A stretch of DNA of 64,000 nt from an uncultured Butyricicoccus sp. (GCA_944384745.1 CALWUO010000003.1:1-64000); one strand, 5' to 3'. Numbered from the stretch's first letter, positions 49,344 to 59,128 are shown. Notes: generated by a model from the sequence alone, not told the origin. Numbers and translations are program-made.

Positions 49344-50030
49344 ATGACAGATAAAGATTTAAATATATTGATTAAAAATTGCAGATTATTTGATAGTATG
49401 TCAATAACTGAAGTTAAAAGCTTAATAACTTGCAGTGGAGCCATTGTCCGTAAATATAAAAAAGGAAATACTATATTTTCACAAGATGATGAACCAGAAT
49501 TTATAAACATACTATTAAAAGGTAAAGTTATAATTGCAAATAGTACTGTCAATGGAAATCAACATATAATAAGTATATTTGATAATATTGGTGATATGTT
49601 TGGTGAAGTGTTTTTATTTTCATTTAATAGATTATATGAAAATTTTGCTTTTGCAGAAAAAGATTGCGATATACTTTGTATACCCAAACGCTTTTTATAT
49701 TCACCTTGTCACAATTCATGCAAAAAACACAATCAGATAATTGCTAATATGCTTGGTATTTTGGCAGATAAAGCATATTTTTTAAATCAAAGAGTTCAAA
49801 TTTTATCATGTAATTCTTTAAGAGCTAAGTTAATAAGACTTATTTTTCAATACACTAATGATAATATTGCAAATATACCCTTTGGGCGTGAACAACTAGC
49901 CTCTTTTTTAGGCTCTACTCGCCCATCTGTTTCCCGTGAACTTATGAAAATGCAATCAGATGGACTTATTGAAATTAAAAAAAATAATATAAAAATACTT
50001 GATTTAAAAATTTTTGATGAAATAAATTAA
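49344..50030 (+). CDS. Crp/Fnr-family regulator, probable HcpR-type
   Basis: Transcription factor of 228 residues. Cyclic-nucleotide-binding-like sensor domain about 10-130 (GNTIFSQDDEPEFINILLKGKV, FGEVFLF) and helix-turn-helix about 165-215 with recognition helix in GREQLASFLGSTRPSVSRELMKM. No N-terminal Fnr-type Cys cluster is seen; a CHNSCKKH segment near residue 123 might bind metal. The ATG at 49344 has AGGTG 4 nt before it; an upstream in-frame start at 49305 lacks an SD. It lies next to hcp, and a dyad fitting its family is at the activator position of the hcp promoter. By the HcpR paradigm it would respond to NO or nitrosative stress; the signal is inferred. Confidence 0.88.
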   Translation: MTDKDLNILIKNCRLFDSMSITEVKSLITCSGAIVRKYKKGNTIFSQDDEPEFINILLKGKVIIANSTVNGNQHIISIFDNIGDMFGEVFLFSFNRLYENFAFAEKDCDILCIPKRFLYSPCHNSCKKHNQIIANMLGILADKAYFLNQRVQILSCNSLRAKLIRLIFQYTNDNIANIPFGREQLASFLGSTRPSVSRELMKMQSDGLIEIKKNNIKILDLKIFDEIN

Positions 50031-50033
50031 AAA

Positions 50034-50076
50034 TGTAACATTTGTTACCGAAAATAAAAAAATTAGATGTTATACT
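50034..50076 (+). promoter_or_regulatory. hcp promoter with Crp/Fnr-type operator
   Basis: Dyad GTAAC-ATTT-GTTAC at 50035-50048. The -10 TATACT lies at 50071-50076, with no good -35 17 nt upstream. With transcription starting near 50083, the dyad centre is at about -41.5, the class II activator position. Confidence 0.75.
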
Positions 50077-50113
50077 TAGCTCATCAATAAAACAATAAAT
50101 GAGGTTTTAAACT

Positions 50114-51952
50114 ATGGAAAATAAAATGTTTTGTTATCAATGTCAAGAAACAGCAGGCTGCAAGGGCTGTACTCAATCTGGTGTTTGTGGTAAAAAACCA
50201 GATGTTGCGGCAATGCAAGACTTGTTAGTATATGTTACTAAAGGACTTTCTGCTATTACAGTTAAACTGCGTGAGCAAGGTCAAACCATTTCAAAAGAAA
50301 TCAATCATTTAATCACACTTAATCTATTTATCACTATCACAAATGCTAATTTTGATAAAGAGGCTATTATAAACCGTATCGAAAAAACATTAGATGTAAG
50401 CAAGGAGCTTTTAAATCAAGTTGAAGATAAAGCTTCATTGCCAAAAGCATCTGTTTGGGACGGTAATGGCAACTGGGAGGAAATAGCAAAGACTGTTGGT
50501 GTATTATCCACTGAAAATGAAGATATTCGCTCCTTGCGTGAACTTATAACATATGGTTTAAAAGGTCTTTCTGCATATTCAAAACATGCAAATGCACTTT
50601 TAAAAGATAATGAAGAAGTTGACGCATTTCTACAAAAGGCACTTGCAGCAACCCTTGATGACTCTAAGACCGTTGAAGAACTTATTGCATTAACCCTTGA
50701 AACTGGTAAATTCGGTGTTGATGGTATGCAGTTGTTAGATAGTGCAAATACAGGTGCATATGGTAATCCAGAAATCACAAAAGTAAATATTGGAGTTCGC
50801 AATAATCCTGCTATTTTGGTTTCTGGTCACGATTTAAGAGACCTTGAAATGTTATTAGAACAAACTAAGGGTACTGGAGTTGATGTATATACCCATTCTG
50901 AAATGTTGCCTGCTCATTACTACCCTGCATTCAAAAAATATGATAATTTTGTTGGTAACTATGGCAATGCATGGTGGTTACAGACAACAGAATTTGAAAG
51001 CTTTAATGGTCCAATTCTTATGACTACAAACTGTATTGTCCCACCTCGTGAAAGTTATAAAGATAGAATTTATACAACTGGTGCGGCTGGTTATGCTGGT
51101 TGTAAACATATAGCGGGTGAAATTGGAGAAAATAAGGATTTCTCTGCTATAATTGAACATGCAAAACGTTGTGCTCCTCCTACCGAGATTGAACAAGGCG
51201 AAATTATTGGCGGCTTTGCTCATTCACAGGTTTTGGCTCTCGCTGATAAAATTGTTGATGCCGTTAAATCTGGTGCAATTAAGAAGTTTGTTGTTATGGC
51301 AGGTTGTGATGGTCGTGCAAAGAGTCGTAACTATTACACTGATTTTGCAAAGGCTCTTCCAAAGGATACAGTTATTTTAACAGCAGGTTGTGCTAAATAT
51401 AAATATAACAAGTTAAATCTGGGTGATATTGGCGGTATTCCAAGAGTTCTTGATGCAGGTCAATGCAATGACTCTTACTCACTGGCTGTTATCGCTTTAA
51501 AACTTAAAGAAGTATTTGGACTTGATGATATCAATGATTTGCCAATTATTTATAATATCGCTTGGTATGAACAAAAGGCTGTTATTGTTCTGCTTTCATT
51601 GCTGTATTTAGGTGTTAAAAACATTCATCTAGGTCCAACTTTACCAGCATTTTTATCTGAAAATGTAGCAAAAGTGCTTGTTGATAACTTTGGTATTGCA
51701 GGAATTACAACTGTTGAAGATGATATGAAGCTGTTTTTTGGTGATGATGTAGTTATCAATAAGGTTTCTGCTGATATGCCTATGGGTGAAATTCTTCGTA
51801 AATATCCACAAGCGGCTGAAGTTTTGATGTCATGTGGTATGCATTGTTTAGGCTGCCCATCTGCACAGGCTGAAGCTTTAAGTGATGCATGTGCTGTTCA
51901 TGGTATTTCAATAGATGAAGTTATGCAGAAACTTCTTGAAGTTATAGATTAA
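50114..51952 (+). CDS. hcp: Hydroxylamine reductase / hybrid-cluster protein fused to DUF1858
   Basis: Fe-S protein of 612 residues. The N-terminus has the cluster ligands in [23 protein letters not shown] (Cys at about 7, 10, 16, 19, 25). Core motifs for the hybrid cluster follow: [39 protein letters not shown], the Cys of [36 protein letters not shown], and [16 protein letters not shown]. It is an NO reductase/S-nitrosylase-type enzyme in anaerobes. Residues about 555-612 are a DUF1858 domain ([25 protein letters not shown]) with a CxxxCxxC-like Cys set, usually separate or attached to hemerythrin/ScdA-like proteins. Next gene is a hemerythrin. SD GAGGTTTT 10 nt upstream. Confidence 0.94.
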   Translation: MENKMFCYQCQETAGCKGCTQSGVCGKKPDVAAMQDLLVYVTKGLSAITVKLREQGQTISKEINHLITLNLFITITNANFDKEAIINRIEKTLDVSKELLNQVEDKASLPKASVWDGNGNWEEIAKTVGVLSTENEDIRSLRELITYGLKGLSAYSKHANALLKDNEEVDAFLQKALAATLDDSKTVEELIALTLETGKFGVDGMQLLDSANTGAYGNPEITKVNIGVRNNPAILVSGHDLRDLEMLLEQTKGTGVDVYTHSEMLPAHYYPAFKKYDNFVGNYGNAWWLQTTEFESFNGPILMTTNCIVPPRESYKDRIYTTGAAGYAGCKHIAGEIGENKDFSAIIEHAKRCAPPTEIEQGEIIGGFAHSQVLALADKIVDAVKSGAIKKFVVMAGCDGRAKSRNYYTDFAKALPKDTVILTAGCAKYKYNKLNLGDIGGIPRVLDAGQCNDSYSLAVIALKLKEVFGLDDINDLPIIYNIAWYEQKAVIVLLSLLYLGVKNIHLGPTLPAFLSENVAKVLVDNFGIAGITTVEDDMKLFFGDDVVINKVSADMPMGEILRKYPQAAEVLMSCGMHCLGCPSAQAEALSDACAVHGISIDEVMQKLLEVID

Positions 51953-51966
51953 AGGAGAAAAATTCA

Positions 51967-52512
51967 ATGTATTGTATTGATGTTCTGTTAGAAGAACACA
52001 ACCGCATAACAGAATTTATACAAGTTGCAAGGAATGTTTGTTGCAATATAATTGATGGAAACAGCATTTCTTTAGATGATTTAAATAAAATGCTCAGTTT
52101 TGGTAAGGTCTATGCTGATAACCTACACCACAAAAAAGAAGAAGATATTCTTTTTAATGCAATGGTTAATGAAGTTGGTGGACCAGCTCAAAAAATGATT
52201 AACAATGGTATGCTTGTTGAACACAATTTAGGAAGATTATATTTATCAGAGCTTGAAAAAGTATTGAATAACTATAATAATTCCACTCAAAACAAATTGC
52301 AAATTATAACAAATTTATCAGCATATTGCGATTTATTAGAAAGGCATATTGTAAAAGAAAATCAAGTTGCCTATCCATTTGGTCAAAGGACATTATCTGT
52401 TCAAACACTTGAAAGATTAGACAGTGAAACCAAGCAGTTTGAAGATAATACCCAAAATGATAGAGAGCATTATTTAATTATCTTAGATGAGTTAAAACAA
52501 AAATATTGCTAA
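51967..52512 (+). CDS. Hemerythrin-like HHE protein
   Basis: Predicted di-iron four-helix-bundle protein of 181 residues. Candidate ligands: His in LLEEHNRITEF, His-Glu in NLHHKKEEDILF, His in LVEHNLGRLYL, and His/Glu in LLERHIVKENQVAYP. It starts 14 nt after hcp with AAAGGAG and is thus co-transcribed with it. Related proteins bind O2 or NO, or act in Fe-S repair (the ScdA/YtfE group); the DUF1858 domain that often accompanies that group is fused to Hcp here instead, which links the two products functionally. Confidence 0.9.
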   Translation: MYCIDVLLEEHNRITEFIQVARNVCCNIIDGNSISLDDLNKMLSFGKVYADNLHHKKEEDILFNAMVNEVGGPAQKMINNGMLVEHNLGRLYLSELEKVLNNYNNSTQNKLQIITNLSAYCDLLERHIVKENQVAYPFGQRTLSVQTLERLDSETKQFEDNTQNDREHYLIILDELKQKYC

Positions 52513-52517
52513 TAAAA

Positions 52518-52558
52518 AAATCACCTGTGAAATTTTATCACGGGTGATTTCTCTTTTT
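52518..52558. terminator. Bidirectional terminator between hemerythrin gene and siderophore operon
   Basis: AAATCACCTGTG (52518-52529) pairs with CACGGGTGATTT (52539-52550, one G-T), followed by TCTCTTTTT; an A run on the left serves the minus-strand operon. Confidence 0.88.
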
Positions 52559-53549
52559 ATAGAAGTTCGTTTTCAAGGTCAGAAAGCATATAATCAAGTG
52601 CAGTAATACCGCCTTCAGCAGTATACCAAATAGATGGGTGTGCAAGATAAATTATATTATCATTTTTATAAGCATTGGTTTTTGCTACAAGTTCATTGTT
52701 CATAATTTCTTGAGCAAGTTTTGCACCCTCTGTTGAAATGGCTGCATCACGGTCAAGAATAAATATATATTCTGGGTTTAAATCAACAAGCAGTTCAAAG
52801 GAGGATTCATTTCCATGTGTGGAGGTTACATCATTAGATGCAATATTATTAAAACCTATTTCACGACCGATTATGGATAAACGTCCATCATTACCAAGTG
52901 TACTAAATGCCCCGCTTGTACACATTCCAATAACTGCATTTTTACCAGTTGCAAATTCATTTAATTTAGCAATTCTTTCATCAAAATCAGCCATTAAAGT
53001 TTCCACTTCTGCTTCTTTACCAAAAATAGATGCAATAGTTGTTGCATTTTTGCGAACACTTTCAATTACACCAAGTTCAGTATCAGTTGAAAGATATACA
53101 ACAGGTGCAATTTCACTTAATGCATCATAAGACTCTGCAAGTCTACCACCTATAAAAATAACATCAGGCTCTACGGACATAACAGCTTCAAGGTCGGCTT
53201 CTTTTATTGTGCCAAGGTTTTCTGTATTTTCAACATAGTCAGTTAAATATTCAATAGATGTATCAGCAGTACCAACTACACGATTACCCAAACCAAGATT
53301 ATCTATAATATCCAATGATGGCATATCTAAAATTGCAATACGCTTTGCATCATAAGGTACTTGAATTTGTATTTCTTCTTTCTTTGCATTTAAAGATGTA
53401 ATTGTAACTGTTCTATTTTCCTTAGTTGAAATACTACTATTTGCATCAGATGAAGTATTATTATTTACAGATGAGCAAGCAGAAATGGTCGCTGTTGTCG
53501 CAAGAGCAAGAGTTAAAGCAATAAATCTTTTTACTACATATTTCTTCAT
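52557..53549 (-). CDS. Siderophore ABC transporter substrate-binding lipoprotein (YclQ-like)
   Basis: Lipoprotein of 330 residues with lipobox ISAC (Cys25). Class III binding-protein fold (periplasmic helical backbone): PYDAKRIAILDMPSLDIIDNLGLGNRVVGTADT, LEAVMSVEPDVIFIGGR, and FELLVDLNPEYIFILDRDAA. The gene order permease-permease-ATPase-binding protein equals B. subtilis yclNOPQ (petrobactin); catecholate siderophores are therefore the likely cargo, though no siderophore synthesis genes are here. AAAGGAG before the ATG. Confidence 0.9.
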   Translation of the reverse strand: MKKYVVKRFIALTLALATTATISACSSVNNNTSSDANSSISTKENRTVTITSLNAKKEEIQIQVPYDAKRIAILDMPSLDIIDNLGLGNRVVGTADTSIEYLTDYVENTENLGTIKEADLEAVMSVEPDVIFIGGRLAESYDALSEIAPVVYLSTDTELGVIESVRKNATTIASIFGKEAEVETLMADFDERIAKLNEFATGKNAVIGMCTSGAFSTLGNDGRLSIIGREIGFNNIASNDVTSTHGNESSFELLVDLNPEYIFILDRDAAISTEGAKLAQEIMNNELVAKTNAYKNDNIIYLAHPSIWYTAEGGITALDYMLSDLENELL

Positions 53550-53588
53550 GATATAAAATCTCTCCTTTTATATAAGATACAATATTTT

Positions 53589-54344
53589 TTAATAATAAAT
53601 GGAAAGTGGTTTTCCATGGATATTCATAATTTCAAAATCAACTTTGTAAATATCAGAAAGTGTTTCTTTAGTCATAATTTCTTCTACTGTGCCAAATTTA
53701 GCGATTTCACCATTTACAAATGCACAGATATAATCAGAATAAAATGCCGCATAATTTATTTCATGTAAAACTAAAATTACGGTTTTACCAAGTTCATCAC
53801 AAAGTTTTCTAACAGTTTTCATTAAATTTGTTGCATGATAAATATCAAGATTGTTAGTAGGCTCATCTAAAAGCACATAGTCAGTATCTTGAGCGATTAC
53901 CATAGCAATATATGCCCTTTGACGTTGACCGCCTGAAAGCTCATCAATAAAACGGTCTTGAAATTCATCAAGCTCCATATAAGATATAGCTTTATCTATT
54001 ATTTGTTCATCTTCTATTGTTGTTCTACCGCCACAATAAGGAAAACGCCCGAATGTTACAAGTTCTCTAACTGTAAGTTTCATTTGAATGTTATTGCTTT
54101 GTGTTAAAATTGCAAGTTTTTTAGACAGTTCTTTGCTTTTCCATTTATGAAGTTTCTCACCATGAAATTCAACATGACCTATATCTGGTTCAATTAGTCT
54201 TGAAATCATACCCATAACGGTTGATTTACCTGCACCATTTGGACCAATCATAGATATTACTTTACCTTTTGGTATTTCAAAACTTACATCATTTACAACG
54301 GTTTTCTGACCGTATTTTTTTATAAGATTATTTATTTTCATCAT
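53589..54344 (-). CDS. Siderophore ABC transporter ATP-binding protein (YclP-like)
   Basis: FecE/FepC-type ATPase of 251 residues. Walker A GPNGAGKSTVMGMISRL, signature LSGGQRQRAYIAM, Walker B YVLLDEPTNNLD, and switch His in LVLHEINYAAFY. Starts 5 nt after the second permease gene. The first methionine is doubled (MMKINN); either ATG can serve. Confidence 0.94.
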   Translation of the reverse strand: MMKINNLIKKYGQKTVVNDVSFEIPKGKVISMIGPNGAGKSTVMGMISRLIEPDIGHVEFHGEKLHKWKSKELSKKLAILTQSNNIQMKLTVRELVTFGRFPYCGGRTTIEDEQIIDKAISYMELDEFQDRFIDELSGGQRQRAYIAMVIAQDTDYVLLDEPTNNLDIYHATNLMKTVRKLCDELGKTVILVLHEINYAAFYSDYICAFVNGEIAKFGTVEEIMTKETLSDIYKVDFEIMNIHGKPLSIYY

Positions 54345-54349
54345 TTTAT

Positions 54350-55324
54350 TTAAGCTCTCCTACTTTTTAAAAGTAAATAAAGGAAATAAAGTCCACCACC
54401 AACAGTTATAAATACACTGATTGGAACAGAATATGTAAATATATGTTCTACAATCATTTGACCGCCTACTAACACTATCATTCCGAAAAATGTAGAACCA
54501 AGTATAAGCTGTGAATGACGATAGGTTTTAAGTAGTTGTCTTGATAAGTTAGCTATGATTAACCCAAGGAAAGAAATAGGTCCAACCATAGCAGTTGCAA
54601 TGGCTATGCAAAGTGTTACCCCTAAAAGTAATCTTCTAATACATCTATCATAATCAACACCTAAGTTTATTGCTTGATGCTTGCCAAGAGTTATTACATC
54701 AAGCAAAGCTAAATCTTTTCTAAGCCAAAAAATAAGTGCTACAAGTAAAAAAACAGAAAAAACAATAATCTCTGAATTGATATTATTAAAGCTTGCAACT
54801 AAACTTGTAAGTAATGTATCATACTCATTGGGGTCCATAATCCTTGTTAAGGTTGTTTGTATACTTGTAAAAAATGCTGTTAAAACTGTTCCTATAAGCA
54901 GTACATAAAGTACATTGTGATTTGTTTTTTTAAATAAATAGCTATATATTATTGTTGCAATTATACCCATCAAAAGTAAATCAACAATAAATGAAAGATT
55001 GGCATTTACTACAAGTACACTTCCAGAGCCTACAAAAAACACAACTGCTGTATGTATTAAACTATAAAGTGAATTCATACCTAAAAGGCAAGGTGTAACA
55101 ATAGTGTTATTTATAATAGACTGAAAAACAATGGACGCACCTCCTATTGCAAATGCAGAGATAAGCATAACAATAAGTTTTGGATTACGGATTTTTATTG
55201 CATAATTAAATAATCTTTCGTTTGAAAAGTTAACTTCAACAAGCATATATAAAACCGATGCAATTAAAACCAATATAAAAAGCCCTAAAAGTTTTTTTCT
55301 ATTTGCATAAATTGCTTTATTCAT
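54350..55324 (-). CDS. Siderophore ABC transporter permease (YclO-like)
   Basis: FecCD-family permease, 324 residues and about nine or ten helices. Motifs: AIGGASIVFQSIINNTIVTPCLLGMNSLY and the coupling loop region TLCIAIATAMVGPISFLGLIIANLSRQLL. ATG at 55324 has GGAGG 7 nt upstream and overlaps the stop of the first permease gene (ATGA-like junction), so translation is coupled. Confidence 0.93.
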   Translation of the reverse strand: MNKAIYANRKKLLGLFILVLIASVLYMLVEVNFSNERLFNYAIKIRNPKLIVMLISAFAIGGASIVFQSIINNTIVTPCLLGMNSLYSLIHTAVVFFVGSGSVLVVNANLSFIVDLLLMGIIATIIYSYLFKKTNHNVLYVLLIGTVLTAFFTSIQTTLTRIMDPNEYDTLLTSLVASFNNINSEIIVFSVFLLVALIFWLRKDLALLDVITLGKHQAINLGVDYDRCIRRLLLGVTLCIAIATAMVGPISFLGLIIANLSRQLLKTYRHSQLILGSTFFGMIVLVGGQMIVEHIFTYSVPISVFITVGGGLYFLYLLLKSRRA

Positions 55325-56361
55325 CACTTTTCCTCCAATTTAGGTGTGCAATTACAACAGTTAGAATTATTATTTGTGACACCTAGACGAATACTTTTTC
55401 TACCATTTTTAAGACGATAAAACAGCAAACCAATAAATAAAATACTTCCCAAAATGCCGACTATAAGTTCTATTGGTAGTTCATAAGGTGCAATAATAGT
55501 TCTACCTATCATATCACATATAAGTACAAATAATGCACCAAAAAGAGCTGTATCAATAAGCGTTCCTTGAATTTTATCTCCCTTAAACATAGCGATAAGA
55601 TTTGGAACAATAAGACCTATATAAGAGATAGCACCAACAATAACAACTATACTTGCGGTTAAAATAGATGCAATGGTAAGCCCCATAAATAATACAGTAT
55701 TATATGATATACCAAGATTTTGTGAAAAATCCTTGCCCATGCCTACAATATTAAAGTGATTTGCAAAGATAAAAGCAATAATTACAAGAGGAACAGTTAA
55801 ATAAACAAGTTCATATTGTCCTCTTAGAATGGTTGAAAAGCTGCCAACAAGCCATGTTGAAAGAGCTTGTGTCATTTCATATTTATATGCTAAAAAACTT
55901 GTTATGCCGCCTATTACATTACCAAACATAATGCCTACTAAAGGCACCATTACTGCTTCTTTAAATGTGATTTTCTGAATAAACCATACAAAAAGCCATG
56001 TTCCAATAATTGCTGCAATAAATGCAAAAAATGCTCTACTCCAAAGGGTTGAATTTGGCATAAAAAGAAGTGCTATTAAAATACCAAATTGTGCAGAAGA
56101 AATTGTTGCACCAGTGGACGGAGAAACAAATTTATTCATACAAAGCTGTTGCATTATAAGACCTGCAACACTGAGCCCTATACCTGTACAAAGAATTGCA
56201 AGCAGTCTTGGAAGTCTTGATATTAAAAGGGTTTCTATATGTTCAAGATTACCAGAAAGCAAACCAGAAACATTCATTTCTAATACACCTAAAAATAAAG
56301 ATGTTAAAGATGCTATTAAAAGCAATATTGATAAAATTATAGTTGAAAGATATTTTTTCAT
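55324..56361 (-). CDS. Siderophore ABC transporter permease (YclN-like)
   Basis: FecCD-family permease of about 345 residues, partner of the YclO-like protein. Motifs: RLPRLLAILCTGIGLSVAGLIMQQL, NKFVSPSTGATISSAQFG and VIVGAISYIGLIVPNLIAMF. A Cys-containing tail (NNNSNCCNCTPKLEE) ends the protein, unusual for the family. ATG at 56361 with AAAGGGG is chosen; a longer frame to 56430 would include the upstream regulatory dyad. First gene of the operon. Confidence 0.92.
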   Translation of the reverse strand: MKKYLSTIILSILLLIASLTSLFLGVLEMNVSGLLSGNLEHIETLLISRLPRLLAILCTGIGLSVAGLIMQQLCMNKFVSPSTGATISSAQFGILIALLFMPNSTLWSRAFFAFIAAIIGTWLFVWFIQKITFKEAVMVPLVGIMFGNVIGGITSFLAYKYEMTQALSTWLVGSFSTILRGQYELVYLTVPLVIIAFIFANHFNIVGMGKDFSQNLGISYNTVLFMGLTIASILTASIVVIVGAISYIGLIVPNLIAMFKGDKIQGTLIDTALFGALFVLICDMIGRTIIAPYELPIELIVGILGSILFIGLLFYRLKNGRKSIRLGVTNNNSNCCNCTPKLEEK

Positions 56362-56380
56362 AAATCCCCTTTCCATTTGA

Positions 56381-56394
56381 TTAGCTGCTGCTAA
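56381..56394. promoter_or_regulatory. Dyad upstream of the siderophore operon, possible metal-regulator site
   Basis: TTAGC-TGCT-GCTAA at 56381-56394 is a perfect 5-bp dyad, and a GAGTTAGC half-like sequence recurs at 56445-56452. The arms resemble the half-sites of DtxR/IdeR-type operators (TTAGGTTAG..). It lies within 60 nt upstream of the first gene. Confidence 0.4.
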
Positions 56395-56515
56395 CTCATC
56401 TGTAAAAAAATTTCTTTTTCGTTGCCTCAATATAATAACATTTTGAGTTAGCCATAGACAACTGGTAAATTATATATTTATTTAAATCAAAATATATCTT
56501 TTTTTAGTAATAAAC

Positions 56516-56549
56516 ATAAAAAAACAGGCTACCAAATATTATGATAGCC
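56516..56549 (-). terminator. Terminator of the selenium-molybdenum hydroxylase operon
   Basis: Minus strand GGCTATC pairs with GGTAGCC (one U-G; 56543-56549 with 56527-56533), followed by TGTTTTTTT, about 12 nt beyond the stop of the xanthine dehydrogenase-like gene. Confidence 0.8.
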
Positions 56550-56560
56550 CATTTGTAAAA

Positions 56561-59128
56561 TTATTTACGACTATATGGAGTGTTTTCAAGTGGTAATTTA
56601 TTTCTAAATATTCCGTCCATCTTATAATAAGCTCCTTGAATAGCGGGTGCAGTTGGAATAGATGTTATTTCACCTATACCAACACTACCATATGATAATT
56701 TAGACGGGTTTTTCTCAACGATAACCGATTGTACATCAGGGGTTTTATTTGCCCTAAATAAACCTAAAGTGCCAAATTTAGCTGTTGGTTTGCCATCTTC
56801 AAGCGGAAATTGTTCAGTAAGTGCATATCCAAGACTCATTATAACACCGCCCTCAATTTGCCCTTCAACTGATAATGGATTTATAGCTTTTCCAACATCA
56901 TGAGCTGCGACAATCATTTCAACAGTCCCATCTTCATTTAAACATGCAACTTGTGTTGCATATCCATATGCTACATGTGAAACAGGGTTTTTCTTTGGTG
57001 CACCCATAGGGTCAGTTACAGCCAAATACTCTCCATAAAATTCTTTACCATTTAAACTTGATAAAGGTTTATCCCCTAGAGCTTCCATAAGTTTTACACA
57101 AGCTCTTCTACAAGCTTCACCTGTAATCAGTGTTTGACGTGAGCCAGATGTATCGCCAGAATTTGGAGCTGCATTTGTTTCTGATGCCATATAAATTATA
57201 TTATCAGAGTCAATGCCTGTTGTTTCACAAGCAATTTGAACTAAAACTGTGCCTAGACCTTGACCAATACAAGATGCACCTGCACGAATATGTATTTTTC
57301 CATCTTCTATTGTAAGTCTGCAACGTCCCCAGTCTTTTAGTCCAACGCCTACACCTGCGTTTTTCATAGCACAAGCAATTCCCACTCTAGGGTGTTTTTC
57401 ATAAATCTCTTTAACCGCTTCAAGCGTTTCTACAAGTGCAGTACCATCTTCAGCTATTTGACCATTTGGCAGTTCTTGCCCTGGTCTAATTGCATTTCTG
57501 TAACGTATTTCCCAAGGTGAAATTCCAACCATTTCAGCTAAAAGATTTAAATTACATTCGGTTGCAAAGCAACTTTGAGTAACTCCAAAACCACGAAAAG
57601 CACCAGCTGGCGGATTATTTGTATAAACCGCAGTACCCTCAATCCAAACATTTTGATAATTATAAGGACCTGCCGCATGTGTACAAGCTCTTTGAAGTAC
57701 AGGTCCGCCCAAAGACGCATAAGCACCTGTATCTGCAATTATAGTTGCTTTCATACCAGTTAAATATCCATTTTCATCACAAGCGGTTGTAAATTTCATC
57801 TTCATAGGGTGACGTTTTGGGTGAATTAGTATACTTTCTTGTCTTGTCAGCTTAACTTTAACAGGTCTAAGCGTTAACCATGCAAGTAATGCTGCATGGT
57901 GCTGAACGGTCATATCTTCTTTACCGCCAAATCCACCGCCCACAAGAGCATTTACAACATGTACTTTATCAGGTTCTAAACCAAGCATCATAGAACATTC
58001 ATGTTGAGTTGAATAAACTCCTTGGTCGGAAGAATATATTGTTACACCCTCTTCATGAGAGTTACAAGTGGCAATAGCACATTCAGGTTCTAAAAAAGCA
58101 TGTTCTGTAAATGGTGTTTCATATTCATTTGTTACAACATATGCGGAATTTTTAATAGCTTCATCAGCGTCACCACGTTTTAAACTTTCAAAAGCTAATA
58201 TATTGCCCTCTTTATGAACAAATGGTGAACCACGCTCCATGGCTTTTATAGGGTCAAATACAGCAGGTAAAACTTCATATTCAACTTTAATAAGTTTTTT
58301 AGCTTTTTCAACCGCTTCTAAATTTTCACCACAGACAAGAGCTATTGCATCGCCTAAATAGCGGGTTATATTTCCAACCTTTATAAGTGTTGCCCAATCG
58401 CTTTTTATATGACCGATTTTATTTTGTCCAGGGATATCTTTTTCAGTTGCAATACATACAATACCCTCTACCTTTTCAGCTAAACTTGTGTCAATAGATA
58501 ACACTCTTGCACGAGGATATGCAGAACGAAGTGCCGAACCATAAAGCATATTTGGAAAATCTTTTTCATCATAATCATCAACATATTTTCCACTGCCAAG
58601 CACTTTTTCTTTTACATCTATTCTTGCTGCACATTGACCAATACCAGTTATTTTTTCTGGTTTTGGTATAGCTTTGCCTGTGCGTTTAAGTTCAGCCGCA
58701 ATTTCAACAGCATCTATAATTTTTTTATAACCAGTGCAACGACAATAGTTATTTTTAAGGGCATCAGCTATTTCAGCCCTAGTTGGTGACGGGTTTATAT
58801 CTAAAAGTGCTTTTGTGCATATAACCATACCAGGAATACAAAAACCGCATTGAACTGCTCCCGCTGCACCATATGCATAAACATAAAGTTCTTTTTCATA
58901 ATCAGAAAAACCTTCAACTGTAAGGATTTTTTTACCTTCAAATCGGGAGATTTTCTGAACACATGCCTTAACTGGCTTTCCATCTACAAGAACAGTACAA
59001 GTACCGCAAGCACCCTCAGAACAACCGTCTTTAACTGATTTAATAGATAATTTATTACGTAAAACATCTAAAAGTTTATAATCTTGTTCAAAATTATAAT
59101 CTTTTCCATTTACTGTGATGGTATACAT
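56561..59128 (-). CDS. xdhD: Selenium-dependent xanthine dehydrogenase-like molybdenum hydroxylase
   Basis: Molybdopterin enzyme of 855 residues combining the 2Fe-2S and Mo subunits. Residues 1-155: plant-type 2Fe-2S (CSEGACGTCTVLVDGK) and the second 2Fe-2S (CGFCIPGMVICTKALLD, NNYCRCTGYKKI). Residues about 165-855: Mo domain with GGGFGGKEDMTVQHHAALLA, PAGAFRGFGVTQSCFATECN, AGASCIGQGLGTVLVQIA, and the catalytic Glu in YGSVGIGEITSIPTAPAI. No FAD subunit is fused or adjacent. Together with ssnA, ygfK and hydA this matches the cluster for Se-containing molybdenum cofactor (E. coli xdhD relatives; clostridial purine hydroxylase/XDH). Se would be a labile ligand, not selenocysteine; no in-frame TGA. 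ATG 59128 with GGGGTGA is preferred over TTG 59134. Overlaps hydA by 19 nt. Confidence 0.92.
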   Translation of the reverse strand: MYTITVNGKDYNFEQDYKLLDVLRNKLSIKSVKDGCSEGACGTCTVLVDGKPVKACVQKISRFEGKKILTVEGFSDYEKELYVYAYGAAGAVQCGFCIPGMVICTKALLDINPSPTRAEIADALKNNYCRCTGYKKIIDAVEIAAELKRTGKAIPKPEKITGIGQCAARIDVKEKVLGSGKYVDDYDEKDFPNMLYGSALRSAYPRARVLSIDTSLAEKVEGIVCIATEKDIPGQNKIGHIKSDWATLIKVGNITRYLGDAIALVCGENLEAVEKAKKLIKVEYEVLPAVFDPIKAMERGSPFVHKEGNILAFESLKRGDADEAIKNSAYVVTNEYETPFTEHAFLEPECAIATCNSHEEGVTIYSSDQGVYSTQHECSMMLGLEPDKVHVVNALVGGGFGGKEDMTVQHHAALLAWLTLRPVKVKLTRQESILIHPKRHPMKMKFTTACDENGYLTGMKATIIADTGAYASLGGPVLQRACTHAAGPYNYQNVWIEGTAVYTNNPPAGAFRGFGVTQSCFATECNLNLLAEMVGISPWEIRYRNAIRPGQELPNGQIAEDGTALVETLEAVKEIYEKHPRVGIACAMKNAGVGVGLKDWGRCRLTIEDGKIHIRAGASCIGQGLGTVLVQIACETTGIDSDNIIYMASETNAAPNSGDTSGSRQTLITGEACRRACVKLMEALGDKPLSSLNGKEFYGEYLAVTDPMGAPKKNPVSHVAYGYATQVACLNEDGTVEMIVAAHDVGKAINPLSVEGQIEGGVIMSLGYALTEQFPLEDGKPTAKFGTLGLFRANKTPDVQSVIVEKNPSKLSYGSVGIGEITSIPTAPAIQGAYYKMDGIFRNKLPLENTPYSRK

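Noticed and set aside
56561-59128. Selenocysteine (in-frame TGA) in the xanthine dehydrogenase-like gene
   Set aside because: The frame is continuous with no TGA; selenium in this family is a labile cofactor ligand.
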